Shown one piece after another: positions 36,641 through 45,886 of a stretch of 64,000 bases of DNA. The notes below the pieces were generated by a model. It searched no databases. It had not been told where the DNA came from and saw only the letters and a list, made by a program, of their open reading frames with translations. How positions within the stretch are numbered: the stretch's first letter is position 1; every line of letters begins with the position of its first letter. The DNA is taken from the NCBI RefSeq assembly GCF_018905915.1, contig NZ_CP064782.1, positions 372,001 through 436,000 on the forward strand, in the 5' to 3' direction. Made by a program: the position numbers and the translations under genes. This DNA comes from Azospira inquinata (GTDB taxonomy: Bacteria; Pseudomonadota; Gammaproteobacteria; Burkholderiales; Rhodocyclaceae).

Positions 36641-37951
36641 TTAGAGCAGCTCTTCCAGACGCAGCCGGATGATCTTGGCCTTGACCACGGGCAGGGATTC
36701 TATTTTGGCGATGGCCGCGTCGATATGCTTTTCCCGGGTGAGATGGGTGAGCAGGATGATGTCAGTCTGCTCTTCCCCTTCCCCCGGTTCCTTCTGGATC
36801 ATGGCGTCGATGGAAATGGACTGGTCGGCCAGGATGCGGGTGATCTCCGCCAGCACCCCGGGACGGTCTTCCACCCGCAGACGCAGGTAGTAGCTGGTCT
36901 GCACCTCGGCCAGGGGCAGGATGGGCAGATCCACCATGGCGTCGGGCTGGAAGGCCAGGTGGGGCACCCGGTTTTCCGGGTCGGAGGTGTGCATCCGGGT
37001 CACATCCACCAGGTCGGCGATCACGGCGGAGGCCGTGGGTTCGGCCCCGGCACCCTTGCCGTAGTAGAGGGTAGCCCCCACCGCGTCCCCCTTCACCAAC
37101 ACCGCATTCATGGCCCCTTCCACATTGGCGATGAGGCGTTTGGCGGGAATCAGGGTCGGATGAACCCGCAGCTCCACCCCTTCCGGCGTATGCCGGGTCA
37201 GGCCCAGGAGCTTGATCCGGTAGCCCAGCTGTTCCGCGTATTTGATGTCTTCCGCGTGGAGCTTGGTGATGCCTTCCACGTGGGCCTTGTCGAAATGGAC
37301 CGGGATGCCGAAGGCGATGGCCGCCATAATGGTCAGCTTGTGGGCCGCATCCACCCCTTCCACATCAAAGGTGGGATCGGCTTCCGCATACCCCAAACGC
37401 TGGGCTTCCTTGAGCACCACGTCGAAGGGCAGGCCCTTGTCCCGCATTTCGGAGAGAATGAAATTGGTGGTGCCGTTAATGATCCCGGCAATCCATTCGA
37501 TACGGTTGGCGGTGAGGCCTTCCCGCAGAGCCTTGATGATGGGAATGCCCCCGGCCACGGCAGCTTCAAAGGCCACCATCACGTTCTTGGCCTGGGCGGC
37601 GGCAAAAATTTCGTTACCGTGGGTGGCGATCAGGGCCTTGTTGGCGGTGACCACGTGCTTGCCGTTTTCAATGGCCTTGAGCACCAGATCCTTGGCTACC
37701 CCGTAGCCGCCGATCAGTTCCACCACAATATCCACTTCCGGATCGGTCACCACGGCAAAGGCGTCGTCCGTCACCCGCACGTCGCCGCCGGTGATTTCCC
37801 GGGCTTTTTCCACGTTCCGGTCTGCGACCATCGTAATGCGAATGGGCCGGCCGGCGCGCCGGGTAATTTCTTCCTGGTTGCGCTTAAGAACGGTAAAAGT
37901 GCCGCCACCGACGGTGCCGATGCCCAAAAGCCCTACGTTGATCGGTTTCAT
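36641..37951 (-). CDS. hom: homoserine dehydrogenase
   Basis: Hom reduces aspartate semialdehyde to homoserine with NAD(P)H, the branch to threonine and methionine. The 436-residue protein has the Rossmann motif LLGIGTVGGGTF, then NKALIATHG, the signature AGIINGTTNFILSEM, the EAQRLGYAEADPTFDVEG segment, and a C-terminal ACT domain (about 350-430, RVEDRPGVLAEITRILA) for feedback by threonine. It is monofunctional, without an aspartokinase domain. Its ATG overlaps the stop of a GNAT gene by 4 bases, linking it to alaA upstream. Confidence 0.97.
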   Translation of the reverse strand: MKPINVGLLGIGTVGGGTFTVLKRNQEEITRRAGRPIRITMVADRNVEKAREITGGDVRVTDDAFAVVTDPEVDIVVELIGGYGVAKDLVLKAIENGKHVVTANKALIATHGNEIFAAAQAKNVMVAFEAAVAGGIPIIKALREGLTANRIEWIAGIINGTTNFILSEMRDKGLPFDVVLKEAQRLGYAEADPTFDVEGVDAAHKLTIMAAIAFGIPVHFDKAHVEGITKLHAEDIKYAEQLGYRIKLLGLTRHTPEGVELRVHPTLIPAKRLIANVEGAMNAVLVKGDAVGATLYYGKGAGAEPTASAVIADLVDVTRMHTSDPENRVPHLAFQPDAMVDLPILPLAEVQTSYYLRLRVEDRPGVLAEITRILADQSISIDAMIQKEPGEGEEQTDIILLTHLTREKHIDAAIAKIESLPVVKAKIIRLRLEELL

Positions 37952-38388
37952 GTAAGTTTTTTCCTAAAGCTGAAAGAAGGGATGAAAAAGCCTTCCCGAA
38001 AGTAAAAACGATGGGCGTCGCCCCGCTGCACCCCGGAATCCAGGGCCAGCGCGGCGCACCCCAGGCGCCCGGCGGTCATTTCCAGCCAGGCCAGGAGGCC
38101 GTGGCCCACGCCCCGGGAGCGACAGGCGGCGTCGGTGACCAGGTCATCCACATAGAGACGCCGGCCTTCATAGGTGTTGTCCACCACCCGCCACAGGGCC
38201 AGGCCGAGCACCCGGTCCCCGTCCACCGCCAATACCAGACGGCCGCCCGTGGCGAAAATTTCCGTCAGGCGGCCCCGGTAATCGGCCGGTAGCTTATCAC
38301 GCAACTGCCGGTGTACGGGCTCCGCCCGTGCCAGCCACTGGGGTTCCAGGAGGACGCCCCGGTCGTCGGTCACGGGCAGAATGTCCAT
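37948..38388 (-). CDS. GNAT family N-acetyltransferase
   Basis: This 146-residue protein has GNAT motifs: the LYVDDLVTDAACRSRGVG segment (motif A, acetyl-CoA loop) and DSGVQRGDAHRFYFREGF (motif B). It begins 8 bases after the alaA stop and overlaps the hom start by 4 bases, so it is made with amino-acid biosynthesis enzymes. The substrate is unknown; acetylation of an amino-acid intermediate or of a protein is possible. Confidence 0.88.
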   Translation of the reverse strand: MDILPVTDDRGVLLEPQWLARAEPVHRQLRDKLPADYRGRLTEIFATGGRLVLAVDGDRVLGLALWRVVDNTYEGRRLYVDDLVTDAACRSRGVGHGLLAWLEMTAGRLGCAALALDSGVQRGDAHRFYFREGFFIPSFSFRKKLT

Positions 38389-38396
38389 TTGACGCC

Positions 38397-39644
38397 CTAT
38401 CCGGCCAGGCTGGCGGCGGGCTTGCCGCCTCGACGCCGATAGCCATCCAGGAAGCGGCCAAGGCGGCCCAGGGCTTCGTGGAGGTCATCCACATTGGGCA
38501 GGAACACCACCCGGAAGTGGTCCGGCTCATGCCAGTTGAAACCGGTCCCCTGGACCAGCAGCACCTTTTCCTCCATGAGCAGATCCAGGATAAATTGCTG
38601 GTCGTCGGTGATGGGGTACATCTTCAGATCCAGGCGGGGGAAGAGGTACAGGGCCGCCTGGGGCTTGACGCAGGAAACCCCGGGAATGTCGTTGAGCATC
38701 TGCCAGGCCAGGTCCCGCTGCTTGCAAAGGCGACCGCTGGGAGCCACCAGATCGTCGATGCTCTGATAACCGCCCAGAGCGGTCTGAATGGCAAACTGGG
38801 CGGGCACATTGGCGCACAGACGCATGGAGGAAAGGATGTTCAGGCCTTCGATGTAATCCCTCGCATGGCGCTTTTCCCCGGACACCACCAGCCAGCCGGC
38901 CCGGTAACCGCAGGCCCGGTAATTTTTGGAGAGGCCGTTGAAGGTGACGAAAAGCACGTCATCCGCCAGGGAGGCGATGGAGACGTGCTTGCGGCCGTCG
39001 TAGAGCACCTTGTCGTAAATTTCGTCGGCGTAAATGATGAGCTGGTGCTGGCGAGCGATTTCCACCACTTCCTGGAGGAAATCCGTGGGATAGAGGGCGC
39101 CGGTGGGATTGTTGGGATTAATCAGCACAATGGCCCGGGTAGCCGGGGTGATCTTGGCCCGGATGTCGTCCAGGTCGGGAATCCAGCCCGCTTCCTCGTC
39201 GCACATGTAGTGCCGGGGCGTGCCCCCGGCCAGACTCACGGCGGCGGTCCACAGGGGATAGTCGGGGGCCGGCACCAGCACTTCGTCCCCGTTGTTGAGC
39301 AGGGCCTGCATGGCCATGACAATGAGTTCGGACACCCCGTTACCCACGTAGATGTCGTCCAGCTTCACATTGGCGATGCCCTTCTGCTGGCAGTAATGCA
39401 TGATCGCCTTACGGGCGGAAAACAGGCCCTTGGAATCGGAATAGCCGGAGGCGGCGGGCAAATTGCGGATCATGTCTTCCACAATCTCTTCCGGGGTTTC
39501 GAAGCCGAAGGTGGCCGGATTGCCGATATTGAGCTTGATGATGCGCTGGCCGTCCTCTTCCATTTTCTTGGCGTGGGCCAGCACCGGCCCCCGGATGTCG
39601 TAACAGACATTGGCGAGCTTGGCGGATTTCAGTATGGGTTGCAT
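38397..39644 (-). CDS. alaA: AlaA-type glutamate-pyruvate aminotransferase
   Basis: This 415-residue class I PLP aminotransferase starts MQPILKSAKLANVCYDIRGP, the signature N-terminus of E. coli AlaA (YfbQ), which makes alanine from pyruvate and glutamate. PLP contacts are seen in NPNNPTGALY, YADEIYDKVLYDG and the lysine of FNGLSKNYRACGYRAGW. AGAGGA lies 6 bases before the ATG at 39644; an upstream start would add an unconserved Pro-rich leader. It precedes a GNAT gene and hom closely (8 bases, then 4-base overlap), so the three are probably one transcript. Confidence 0.93.
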   Translation of the reverse strand: MQPILKSAKLANVCYDIRGPVLAHAKKMEEDGQRIIKLNIGNPATFGFETPEEIVEDMIRNLPAASGYSDSKGLFSARKAIMHYCQQKGIANVKLDDIYVGNGVSELIVMAMQALLNNGDEVLVPAPDYPLWTAAVSLAGGTPRHYMCDEEAGWIPDLDDIRAKITPATRAIVLINPNNPTGALYPTDFLQEVVEIARQHQLIIYADEIYDKVLYDGRKHVSIASLADDVLFVTFNGLSKNYRACGYRAGWLVVSGEKRHARDYIEGLNILSSMRLCANVPAQFAIQTALGGYQSIDDLVAPSGRLCKQRDLAWQMLNDIPGVSCVKPQAALYLFPRLDLKMYPITDDQQFILDLLMEEKVLLVQGTGFNWHEPDHFRVVFLPNVDDLHEALGRLGRFLDGYRRRGGKPAASLAG

Positions 39645-39790
39645 GGTTTCCTCTCGGAAGGGATTCGGGAAGGGGCCGGCGGGCGGCCCCAAAAGGGATC
39701 AGGCGCGGCGCCGGGATCGCCGGCGGGCCAGAGGCAAGCAACGGTGGGGCGGGTTCGGGCCCCGGCGCCCGGCCGGGGCGCCGACTCCGG

Positions 39791-40975
39791 CTAGAGCAAA
39801 CCGTCCTTGCGGAACATTTCCTTGATGCCCCGGACAGCCTGCCGGGTGCGTTCTTCGTTTTCGATCAGGGCGAAACGCACGTGATCGTCCCCGTATTCCC
39901 CGAAACCGACGCCGGGGGACACGGCCACATGGGCCTCGTGGAGCAGCTTTTTGGCGAACTCCAGGGAACCCAGATGGGCATAGGCCGGGGGAATCTTGGC
40001 CCAGATATACATGGAAGCCTTGGGCACTTCCACCATCCAGCCCGCCTCATGGAGGCCCTTGGCCAGCACATCCCGGCGCAGCTGGTACATCTGGCGCACC
40101 TCTTCCACACAGTCCTGGGGACCGTCCAGGGCAATGATGGAGGCCACCTGGATGGGGGTGAAGGTGCCGTAATCGTGGTAACTCTTGATCCGGGCCAGGG
40201 CAGCACAGAGTTCCGGGTTGCCCACCATAAAGCCCACCCGCCAGCCGGCCATGTTGTAGCTCTTGGACATGGTGAAAAATTCCACCGCCACGTCCCGGGC
40301 GCCCGGCACCTGCATGATGGAGGGGGCTTTATAGCCATCAAAGACGATGTCCGCGTAGGCCAAATCATGGACCACCAGAATGTCGTGCTGCTTGGCCAGG
40401 GCCACCACCCGTTCAAAGAAATCCAGCTCCACACAGCGGGCCGTGGGGTTGCTGGGAAAGCCCAGAATCATCATCTTGGGCTTGGGAATGGTTTCCCGGA
40501 TGGCTTTCTGCAATTCGTCGAAGAAATCCACATCGTCGGTCATGCGCACGGAGCGGATGTCGGCCCCGGCGATAATGGCCCCGTAGATATGGATGGGGTA
40601 GCTGGGATTGGGCACCAGCACCGTATCCCCCTTGTCCAGGGTGGCCAGCATGAGGTGGGCCAGACCTTCCTTGGAACCGATGGTGACCACCGCTTCCTTG
40701 TCCGGGTCGAAACTCACTCCGTAGCGGCGTTGATACCAGTCACAGATGGCTTTGCGCAGCCGGGGAATGCCCTTGGAAACGGAATAGCCGTGGGTATTGC
40801 CCCGCTCCGTCACTTCCACCAGCTTATCCACGATGTGTTGGGGGGTGGGCTGATCCGGATTGCCCATGGACATGTCGATGATGTCTTCCCCGCGCCGCCG
40901 GGCGGCCATCTTCAGTTCGCCGGTGATATTGAATACGTAGGGGGGAAGACGCTTGATGCGGGGAAAGTCTTTCAT
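39791..40975 (-). CDS. alaC: AlaC-type glutamate-pyruvate aminotransferase
   Basis: The 394-residue class I PLP aminotransferase starts [19 protein letters not shown], typical of AlaC (YfdZ), the second alanine-forming transaminase. It has [26 protein letters not shown] and the PLP lysine in [13 protein letters not shown]. The frame is open for 76 codons upstream, but homology and the family start at ATG 40975. It precedes alaA by 146 bases on the same strand. Having AlaA and AlaC paralogues next to each other is a notable arrangement. A LL-DAP aminotransferase-like activity cannot be excluded. Confidence 0.92.
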   Translation of the reverse strand: MKDFPRIKRLPPYVFNITGELKMAARRRGEDIIDMSMGNPDQPTPQHIVDKLVEVTERGNTHGYSVSKGIPRLRKAICDWYQRRYGVSFDPDKEAVVTIGSKEGLAHLMLATLDKGDTVLVPNPSYPIHIYGAIIAGADIRSVRMTDDVDFFDELQKAIRETIPKPKMMILGFPSNPTARCVELDFFERVVALAKQHDILVVHDLAYADIVFDGYKAPSIMQVPGARDVAVEFFTMSKSYNMAGWRVGFMVGNPELCAALARIKSYHDYGTFTPIQVASIIALDGPQDCVEEVRQMYQLRRDVLAKGLHEAGWMVEVPKASMYIWAKIPPAYAHLGSLEFAKKLLHEAHVAVSPGVGFGEYGDDHVRFALIENEERTRQAVRGIKEMFRKDGLL

Positions 40976-41201
40976 GGCGGCGACGGCGATAGTTGGGTGG
41001 CGGTGAAGCCGAACCTGAGCCCCGGCGTTCTGGGCCGCCTGGGGCAGGACGGTTAAAAAGGCTATAATGCTACTCTTTCTTCCCCGGTTTGTGCATGACC
41101 CGGACCGGGCCCCTGGAGGCCGCTTTCCGCCCCTTTTCGCCCCACTTCGGGAGCGGCAAACGCCCTCTTTTTTGACCCTGCCCCACTGCCACCGATCCGC
41201 C

Positions 41202-41570
41202 ATGAAACTCCACCTCGCCCAGAATTCCGGCCGCTATGCCTTCACCGGCTACGGCGACGACTATGTGGCGATCAACGAGGTGCGCCATCGAGCCAGCGTC
41301 ATCGTCACTCCCACCCAGGTGTTTCCCCAATGGACCGAGGCCCGCTTTGATACCCTGACGTTGGCGGAATTCGAGCGTCTGGCAGCCCTGGAGGCGGAGG
41401 TTCTACTGTTCGGCACGGGCACCAGCCTGCGCTTTCCCGCCCCCGAATTGCTGCGTCCCCTGATCGCCCAGAACCGGGGCTTGGAGGTCATGGACACCCG
41501 GGCCGCCTGCCGTACCTACAACATCTTGCTGGACGAAGGCCGCAAGGTGGCCTGCGCCCTGTTGCTGTAA
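41202..41570 (+). CDS. Mth938-like domain protein (NDUFAF3 family)
   Basis: The 122-residue protein has the Mth938 fold of the DUF498 family, with starts [37 protein letters not shown], and the C-terminal [24 protein letters not shown]. Eukaryotic relatives are NDUFAF3 complex I assembly factors; the bacterial role is unknown. The ATG at 41202 begins the conserved region. A TATAAT at 41063-41068 lies 134 bases upstream but has no good -35. It is divergent from alaC and sits 73 bases before the arn cluster. Confidence 0.9.
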   Translation: MKLHLAQNSGRYAFTGYGDDYVAINEVRHRASVIVTPTQVFPQWTEARFDTLTLAEFERLAALEAEVLLFGTGTSLRFPAPELLRPLIAQNRGLEVMDTRAACRTYNILLDEGRKVACALLL

Positions 41571-41643
41571 GTCTTACACCGCCCTTCCCGCCGCCCATTC
41601 TTTTTCTTCTTACTCCCCAACTCCTGACCCTGCCCCCGACCCC

Positions 41644-43332
41644 ATGCCGGACCGCGACAATATCTCACGAGGCCTTCTGGTCCTCCTCTTCGTCTGCTTC
41701 ACCGCCGTCTGGTTCGGCACCCTGGATTACCGCAAACTCATCGGCCCGGACGAGGGCCGTTATGCGGAAATTCCCAGGGAAATGGTGGCTTCCGGGGACT
41801 GGACCACGCCCCGCCTGAACAATCTCAAGTATTTCGAAAAACCGCCCCTGCAATACTGGGCCACGGCCGCCGCCTTCGAGGTCTTCGGGGAACACGACTG
41901 GGTGCCCCGGCTGTGGCCCGCCCTGACCGGCTATCTGAGCATTCTCCTGGCCGGATTCGCCGCCCTACGCCTATTTGGCGGACGTAGCGCCCTCCTGTCC
42001 ATGCTGGTGCTAGGTAGCGCCTTCTGGCACAACCTGATCGGCCACATTGCCACCCTGGACATGGGCACCAGCTTTTTCCTCCAGCTAGCCCTTACCGGGG
42101 TGCTCTTCGCCAACGCCCAGGACACCCAGGAAAACCGGCGCCGCCCCTGGATGCTGGTGACCTGGGCGGCCCTGGCCCTGGCCATGCTGTCCAAGGGCCT
42201 CATCGGTCTGGTCCTGCCCGGCGCCACCCTGGTGGCCTACAGCCTGATTACCCGAGACTGGAAACCCTGGCGGCGCCTGGAAATTCTCCGGGGTCTGCCC
42301 CTCTTCCTGGTCATTGCCGTACCCTGGTTCGTTTCCGTATCCCTGGCCAACCCGGAATTTCCCCGGTTCTTTTTCTGGCATGAGCATGTGGAGCGCTTCC
42401 TCACCAAGGTGCACCGGCGCTACCAGCCCGACTGGTATTTCATCCCCATTCTGCTCATCGGCTTTTTGCCCTGGTCCCTGGCCGTGGTCCAGTCCTGGTT
42501 CGCCAATCTCTTTGGCCGCCCAGGCCGGGAAGACGGCAGCCGCATTTTCCATTCCTTCCAGCCCGGCAACTTCCAGCCCCGGCGTCTGCTGGCCCTCTGG
42601 AGCCTGGTGATTTTCGCCTTCTTCAGCCTCTCCAGCTCCAAGCTGCCCTCCTACATCCTGCCCATTTTCCCGGCCCTAGCCATACTGGCCGGGGATACCC
42701 TGGCCAATATCTCCCGCCGGGCCCTGCTGCTCCATCTGCTAGTAGCCACGGCCCTGGCCGCCGCCGCCCTGGCCCTCCTGCCCCAGGCCGCCCACCTGAA
42801 TACGGTGAATGCCCCCGCTGATCTAGTCCCCCGCTACGTCCGCTGGCTCACCGTAGCCGCCGCCCTGTGGCTGGCGGCAGGGGTCGCCGCTCTCTGGCAG
42901 ACCCTGCGCCACCGGCCCCTGGGAGCGGTGCTGACCCTGGCCATGGGCACCTTTTTGAGCGGCAACATCGCCCTCCTGGGCCACGACATCCTGGGCCGCT
43001 CCTATTCCGCCTACGACCTGGCCAAGGACATCCGCCCCCTGGTCCAGGCCGAGACCCCCTTCTACAGCGTGGGCATGTACGAACAGACCCTGCCCTACTA
43101 TCTGGACCGCTTTGTCACCCTGGTGGATTTCAAGGATGAACTGGCTTTCGGCATCGGCCAGGAGCCGGACAAATGGCTGCCCAGCCAGGAAGCTTTTATT
43201 GCCCGCTGGAAACAGGACCGGGACGCCTTTGCCGTCATGGAACCGGGCACCTATGAACAACTCCAGGGCAAACTGCCCATGGCCGTGGTGGCCCGGGACC
43301 ATGACCGGGTAATTGTCAGGAAACCCCAATGA
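41644..43332 (+). CDS. arnT: ArnT-like lipid A L-Ara4N transferase (GT39/GT83)
   Basis: This 562-residue inner membrane protein has about 12 membrane helices and a C-terminal periplasmic region. The first periplasmic loop has GPDEGRYAEIPREM with the catalytic-type Asp/Glu of the ArnT/PMT superfamily. It is predicted to move 4-amino-4-deoxy-L-arabinose from undecaprenyl phosphate to lipid A, lowering negative charge and giving resistance to cationic peptides such as polymyxin. The context (ArnE-like, ArnB, ArnC, ArnA, ArnD) supports this over a generic mannosyltransferase. Its stop overlaps the next start by 4 bases. Confidence 0.88.
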   Translation: MPDRDNISRGLLVLLFVCFTAVWFGTLDYRKLIGPDEGRYAEIPREMVASGDWTTPRLNNLKYFEKPPLQYWATAAAFEVFGEHDWVPRLWPALTGYLSILLAGFAALRLFGGRSALLSMLVLGSAFWHNLIGHIATLDMGTSFFLQLALTGVLFANAQDTQENRRRPWMLVTWAALALAMLSKGLIGLVLPGATLVAYSLITRDWKPWRRLEILRGLPLFLVIAVPWFVSVSLANPEFPRFFFWHEHVERFLTKVHRRYQPDWYFIPILLIGFLPWSLAVVQSWFANLFGRPGREDGSRIFHSFQPGNFQPRRLLALWSLVIFAFFSLSSSKLPSYILPIFPALAILAGDTLANISRRALLLHLLVATALAAAALALLPQAAHLNTVNAPADLVPRYVRWLTVAAALWLAAGVAALWQTLRHRPLGAVLTLAMGTFLSGNIALLGHDILGRSYSAYDLAKDIRPLVQAETPFYSVGMYEQTLPYYLDRFVTLVDFKDELAFGIGQEPDKWLPSQEAFIARWKQDRDAFAVMEPGTYEQLQGKLPMAVVARDHDRVIVRKPQ

Positions 43333-43700
43333 ACGCCATCAGTTTCGCCCTTATCCTTACCGGGGTGCTGCTTAACGCCGCCGCCCAGTTGCTGCTCAAG
43401 GCAGGCACCACCGCCGTAGGTCATTTCGCCTTTACCCTGGAAAACGCCCTGCCCATGGGCCTGAAGCTGGCCTTCGAGCCCCACATCATGGGGGGCCTGG
43501 GCTGCTACGTGATCAGCGTGGTGGTGTGGATCATGGCCCTCTCCCGGGTGCCCGTGTCCGTGGCCTACCCCATGCTCTCCATCGGCTACGTGGTCAATGC
43601 CCTGATCGCCTGGCAATGGTTCGGCGAAGCCCTGTCTGCCCCCAAGCTCCTGGGCATCGGGATCATTATCGTCGGCGTCTTTCTGGTGGCAAAATCCTGA
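43329..43700 (+). CDS. arnE: ArnE-like SMR/EamA small flippase subunit
   Basis: The 123-residue protein has four membrane helices with the small multidrug resistance-like fold (LNAAAQLLLKAGTT; VSVAYPMLSIGYVVNAL). In E. coli, the heterodimer ArnE-ArnF flips undecaprenyl-phosphate-L-Ara4N to the periplasmic face. Only one such gene is here, so it may work as a homodimer or its partner is elsewhere. The start overlaps arnT by 4 bases. Confidence 0.8.
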   Translation: MNAISFALILTGVLLNAAAQLLLKAGTTAVGHFAFTLENALPMGLKLAFEPHIMGGLGCYVISVVVWIMALSRVPVSVAYPMLSIGYVVNALIAWQWFGEALSAPKLLGIGIIIVGVFLVAKS

Positions 43701-43778
43701 ACTTTTCCCCGTCCTTCCGTTCCCCCGCCCCCCGCTTCCGGAGGGCGCGCCGGGACTGGAAGGCAACCAGGCCAATCC

Positions 43779-44909
43779 ATGTCCGCTGATTTCCTGCCTT
43801 TCACCCGCCCCGCCATCGACGAGGCCACCATTGCCGCCGTAGGGGAGGTCCTCCGCTCCGGCTGGATCACCACCGGCCCCAAGTGCGCCGAACTGGAAGC
43901 CGCCCTGTCCCGCTATTTTGGCGGCCGCACCGTGCGGGTGTTCAGCTCCGGCACCATTACCCTGGAAATCGCCCTGAAGCTGGCCGGGGTCGGCCCCGGG
44001 GACGAGGTCATTACCACGCCCCTGTCCTGGGTGGCCACGGCCAACGTCATTCTTCACGTGGGGGCCCGGCCCGTGTTCGTGGATGTGGCGCCGGATACCC
44101 GCAATCTGGATCTGGACCGGCTGGAAGCCGCCATCACCCCCCGCACCAAGGCCATTATCCCGGTGGATCTGGCCGGGCTGCCCGTGGATCGGGACCGGCT
44201 CTACGCCATCGCCCAGCGCCACTCGCTGCGGGTCATCGAGGACGCCGCCCAGTCCATGGGCGCCTCCTGGCAGGGCAAGCCCATCGGCGCCCAGGGGGAT
44301 TTCGTTTCCTTCAGCTTCCACGCCAACAAAAACATCACCACCACGGAAGGGGGCTGTCTGGTGCTGCCCCCGGATATAGATCCGGCCCGCTGCGAACGGC
44401 TGCGCCTGCAAGGAGTGCAACGCTTCCCCGACGGCACCATGGACGTGGCGGTGGCCGGAGACAAGGGCAACATGACCGACGTGGCCGCCACCATCGGCCT
44501 GGGTCAGCTGGTCCATCTGGACCACTTCACCGCCCGACGCCGGGAGCTGGCCCGGCGCTACTTTGAAGGGCTACCCCGGGACCTGGGTCTGGAACTGCCC
44601 GTAGCGGATTTCAGCCAGTCCAACTGGCACATGTTCCAGGTGCTGCTGCCCGTGGACCAGATGACCCTGAGCCGGGGCGACTTCATTGCCGCCATGAAGG
44701 CCCAGGGCATCGGCATCGGCGTCCATTACCCGGCCATGCACCTCTTCAGCCTTTACCGGCGCCAGGGTTACCAGGACGGGGATTTCCCCGTGGCCGAACG
44801 CATTGGCCGCAGTACCATCACCCTGCCCCTTTTCCCCGCCATGGCGGATAGCGACGTGGATCGCGTCTGTCAGGCCCTTTCCCAACTTCTCCAACAAGCG
44901 CAAAAATGA
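43779..44909 (+). CDS. arnB: UDP-L-Ara4O aminotransferase ArnB
   Basis: This 376-residue DegT/DnrJ/EryC1 PLP aminotransferase transfers an amino group from glutamate to UDP-4-keto-arabinose. Visible are FSSGTITLEIAL, LSWVATANVI, IEDAAQSMG, and the PLP lysine in SFHANKNITTTEGG; the C-terminal region has GIGVHYPAMHLFSLY. It is 78 bases after the SMR-like gene and overlaps arnC by 4 bases. Context makes ArnB likelier than an unrelated sugar aminotransferase. Confidence 0.92.
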   Translation: MSADFLPFTRPAIDEATIAAVGEVLRSGWITTGPKCAELEAALSRYFGGRTVRVFSSGTITLEIALKLAGVGPGDEVITTPLSWVATANVILHVGARPVFVDVAPDTRNLDLDRLEAAITPRTKAIIPVDLAGLPVDRDRLYAIAQRHSLRVIEDAAQSMGASWQGKPIGAQGDFVSFSFHANKNITTTEGGCLVLPPDIDPARCERLRLQGVQRFPDGTMDVAVAGDKGNMTDVAATIGLGQLVHLDHFTARRRELARRYFEGLPRDLGLELPVADFSQSNWHMFQVLLPVDQMTLSRGDFIAAMKAQGIGIGVHYPAMHLFSLYRRQGYQDGDFPVAERIGRSTITLPLFPAMADSDVDRVCQALSQLLQQAQK

Positions 44910-45886
44910 GCCATCCGGAAGTTTCGGTCATCGTTCCCGTCTATAACGAGGAAGACGGCCTGGCCGCCTTGTTCGACCGCCTCTACCCCGCCCTGGACGC
45001 CCTGGGCACCACCTACGAAGTCGTTTTCATCAACGACGGCAGCCGGGACCGGTCCGCCGCCCTGCTCCGGGAGCAATGGCAGCAGCGCCCGGACGTGACC
45101 CGGGTAGTGCTCTTCGCCGCCAATGCGGGCCAGCACATGGCCATCATGGCGGGCTTCGAGCATTGTCGGGGGGACATGGTCATCACCATTGACGCGGATC
45201 TGCAAAATCCCCCGGAAGAAATCCACAAGCTGGTGGACGCCATGCGGGCGGGCCACGACTACGTGGGCACCATCCGCCAGGACCGCCGGGACACGGCCTT
45301 CCGCCGCTATGCCTCCCGGGCCATGAACCGGCTGCGGGAGCGCATCACCCGCATCAAGATGACGGACCAGGGCTGTATGCTGCGGGCCTACAGTCGCTCC
45401 ATCATCGACGCCATCAACAGCTGCCAGGAAGTGGCCACCTTCATCCCCGCCCTGGCCTACACCTTCGCCCGCCGCCCCACGGAAATCGGGGTGGCCCACG
45501 AAGAGCGCCATGCGGGGGAATCCAAGTATTCCCTCTACAGCCTGATCCGGCTCAATTTCGACCTGATGACCGGCTTCTCCCTGGTGCCCCTCCAGTTCGT
45601 TTCCGTCTGCGGCATGGGGCTGTCCTTCGTCTCCGCCGTATTCGTGGTCTTCCTGGCCCTGCGCCGCATCATCGTGGGACCGGAGGCGGAAGGCCTGTTC
45701 ACCCTCTTCGGTATCGCCTTTTTCCTCATCGGCATCCTGCTCTTTTCCGTGGGCCTGCTGGGGGAATACATCGGTCGCATTTACATGCAGGTCCGCCACC
45801 GCCCCCGCTACCGGCTAGAAGCGGTGCTGGGCCTGCCCGATGAGCCAGCGGTCCATCCGGGCAACGGGGAGGACCGCCCCCAATGA
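44906..45886 (+). CDS. arnC: undecaprenyl-phosphate L-Ara4FN transferase ArnC
   Basis: This 326-residue GT2 glycosyltransferase has the catalytic VIVPVYNEEDGLAALF, FINDGSRDRSA and TIDADLQNPPEEI (DxD-like) segments. Two C-terminal membrane helices (about 235-260 and 270-295) are typical of ArnC/dolichol-phosphate synthases. It attaches the formylated aminoarabinose to undecaprenyl phosphate at the inner membrane. Starts and stops overlap arnB and the formyltransferase gene by 4 bases each. Confidence 0.93.
   Translation: MSHPEVSVIVPVYNEEDGLAALFDRLYPALDALGTTYEVVFINDGSRDRSAALLREQWQQRPDVTRVVLFAANAGQHMAIMAGFEHCRGDMVITIDADLQNPPEEIHKLVDAMRAGHDYVGTIRQDRRDTAFRRYASRAMNRLRERITRIKMTDQGCMLRAYSRSIIDAINSCQEVATFIPALAYTFARRPTEIGVAHEERHAGESKYSLYSLIRLNFDLMTGFSLVPLQFVSVCGMGLSFVSAVFVVFLALRRIIVGPEAEGLFTLFGIAFFLIGILLFSVGLLGEYIGRIYMQVRHRPRYRLEAVLGLPDEPAVHPGNGEDRPQ

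Noticed and set aside
41063..41068. Perfect TATAAT upstream of the Mth938-like gene
   Set aside because: No -35 box at normal spacing and 134 bases from the ATG; left as a note in the gene entry.
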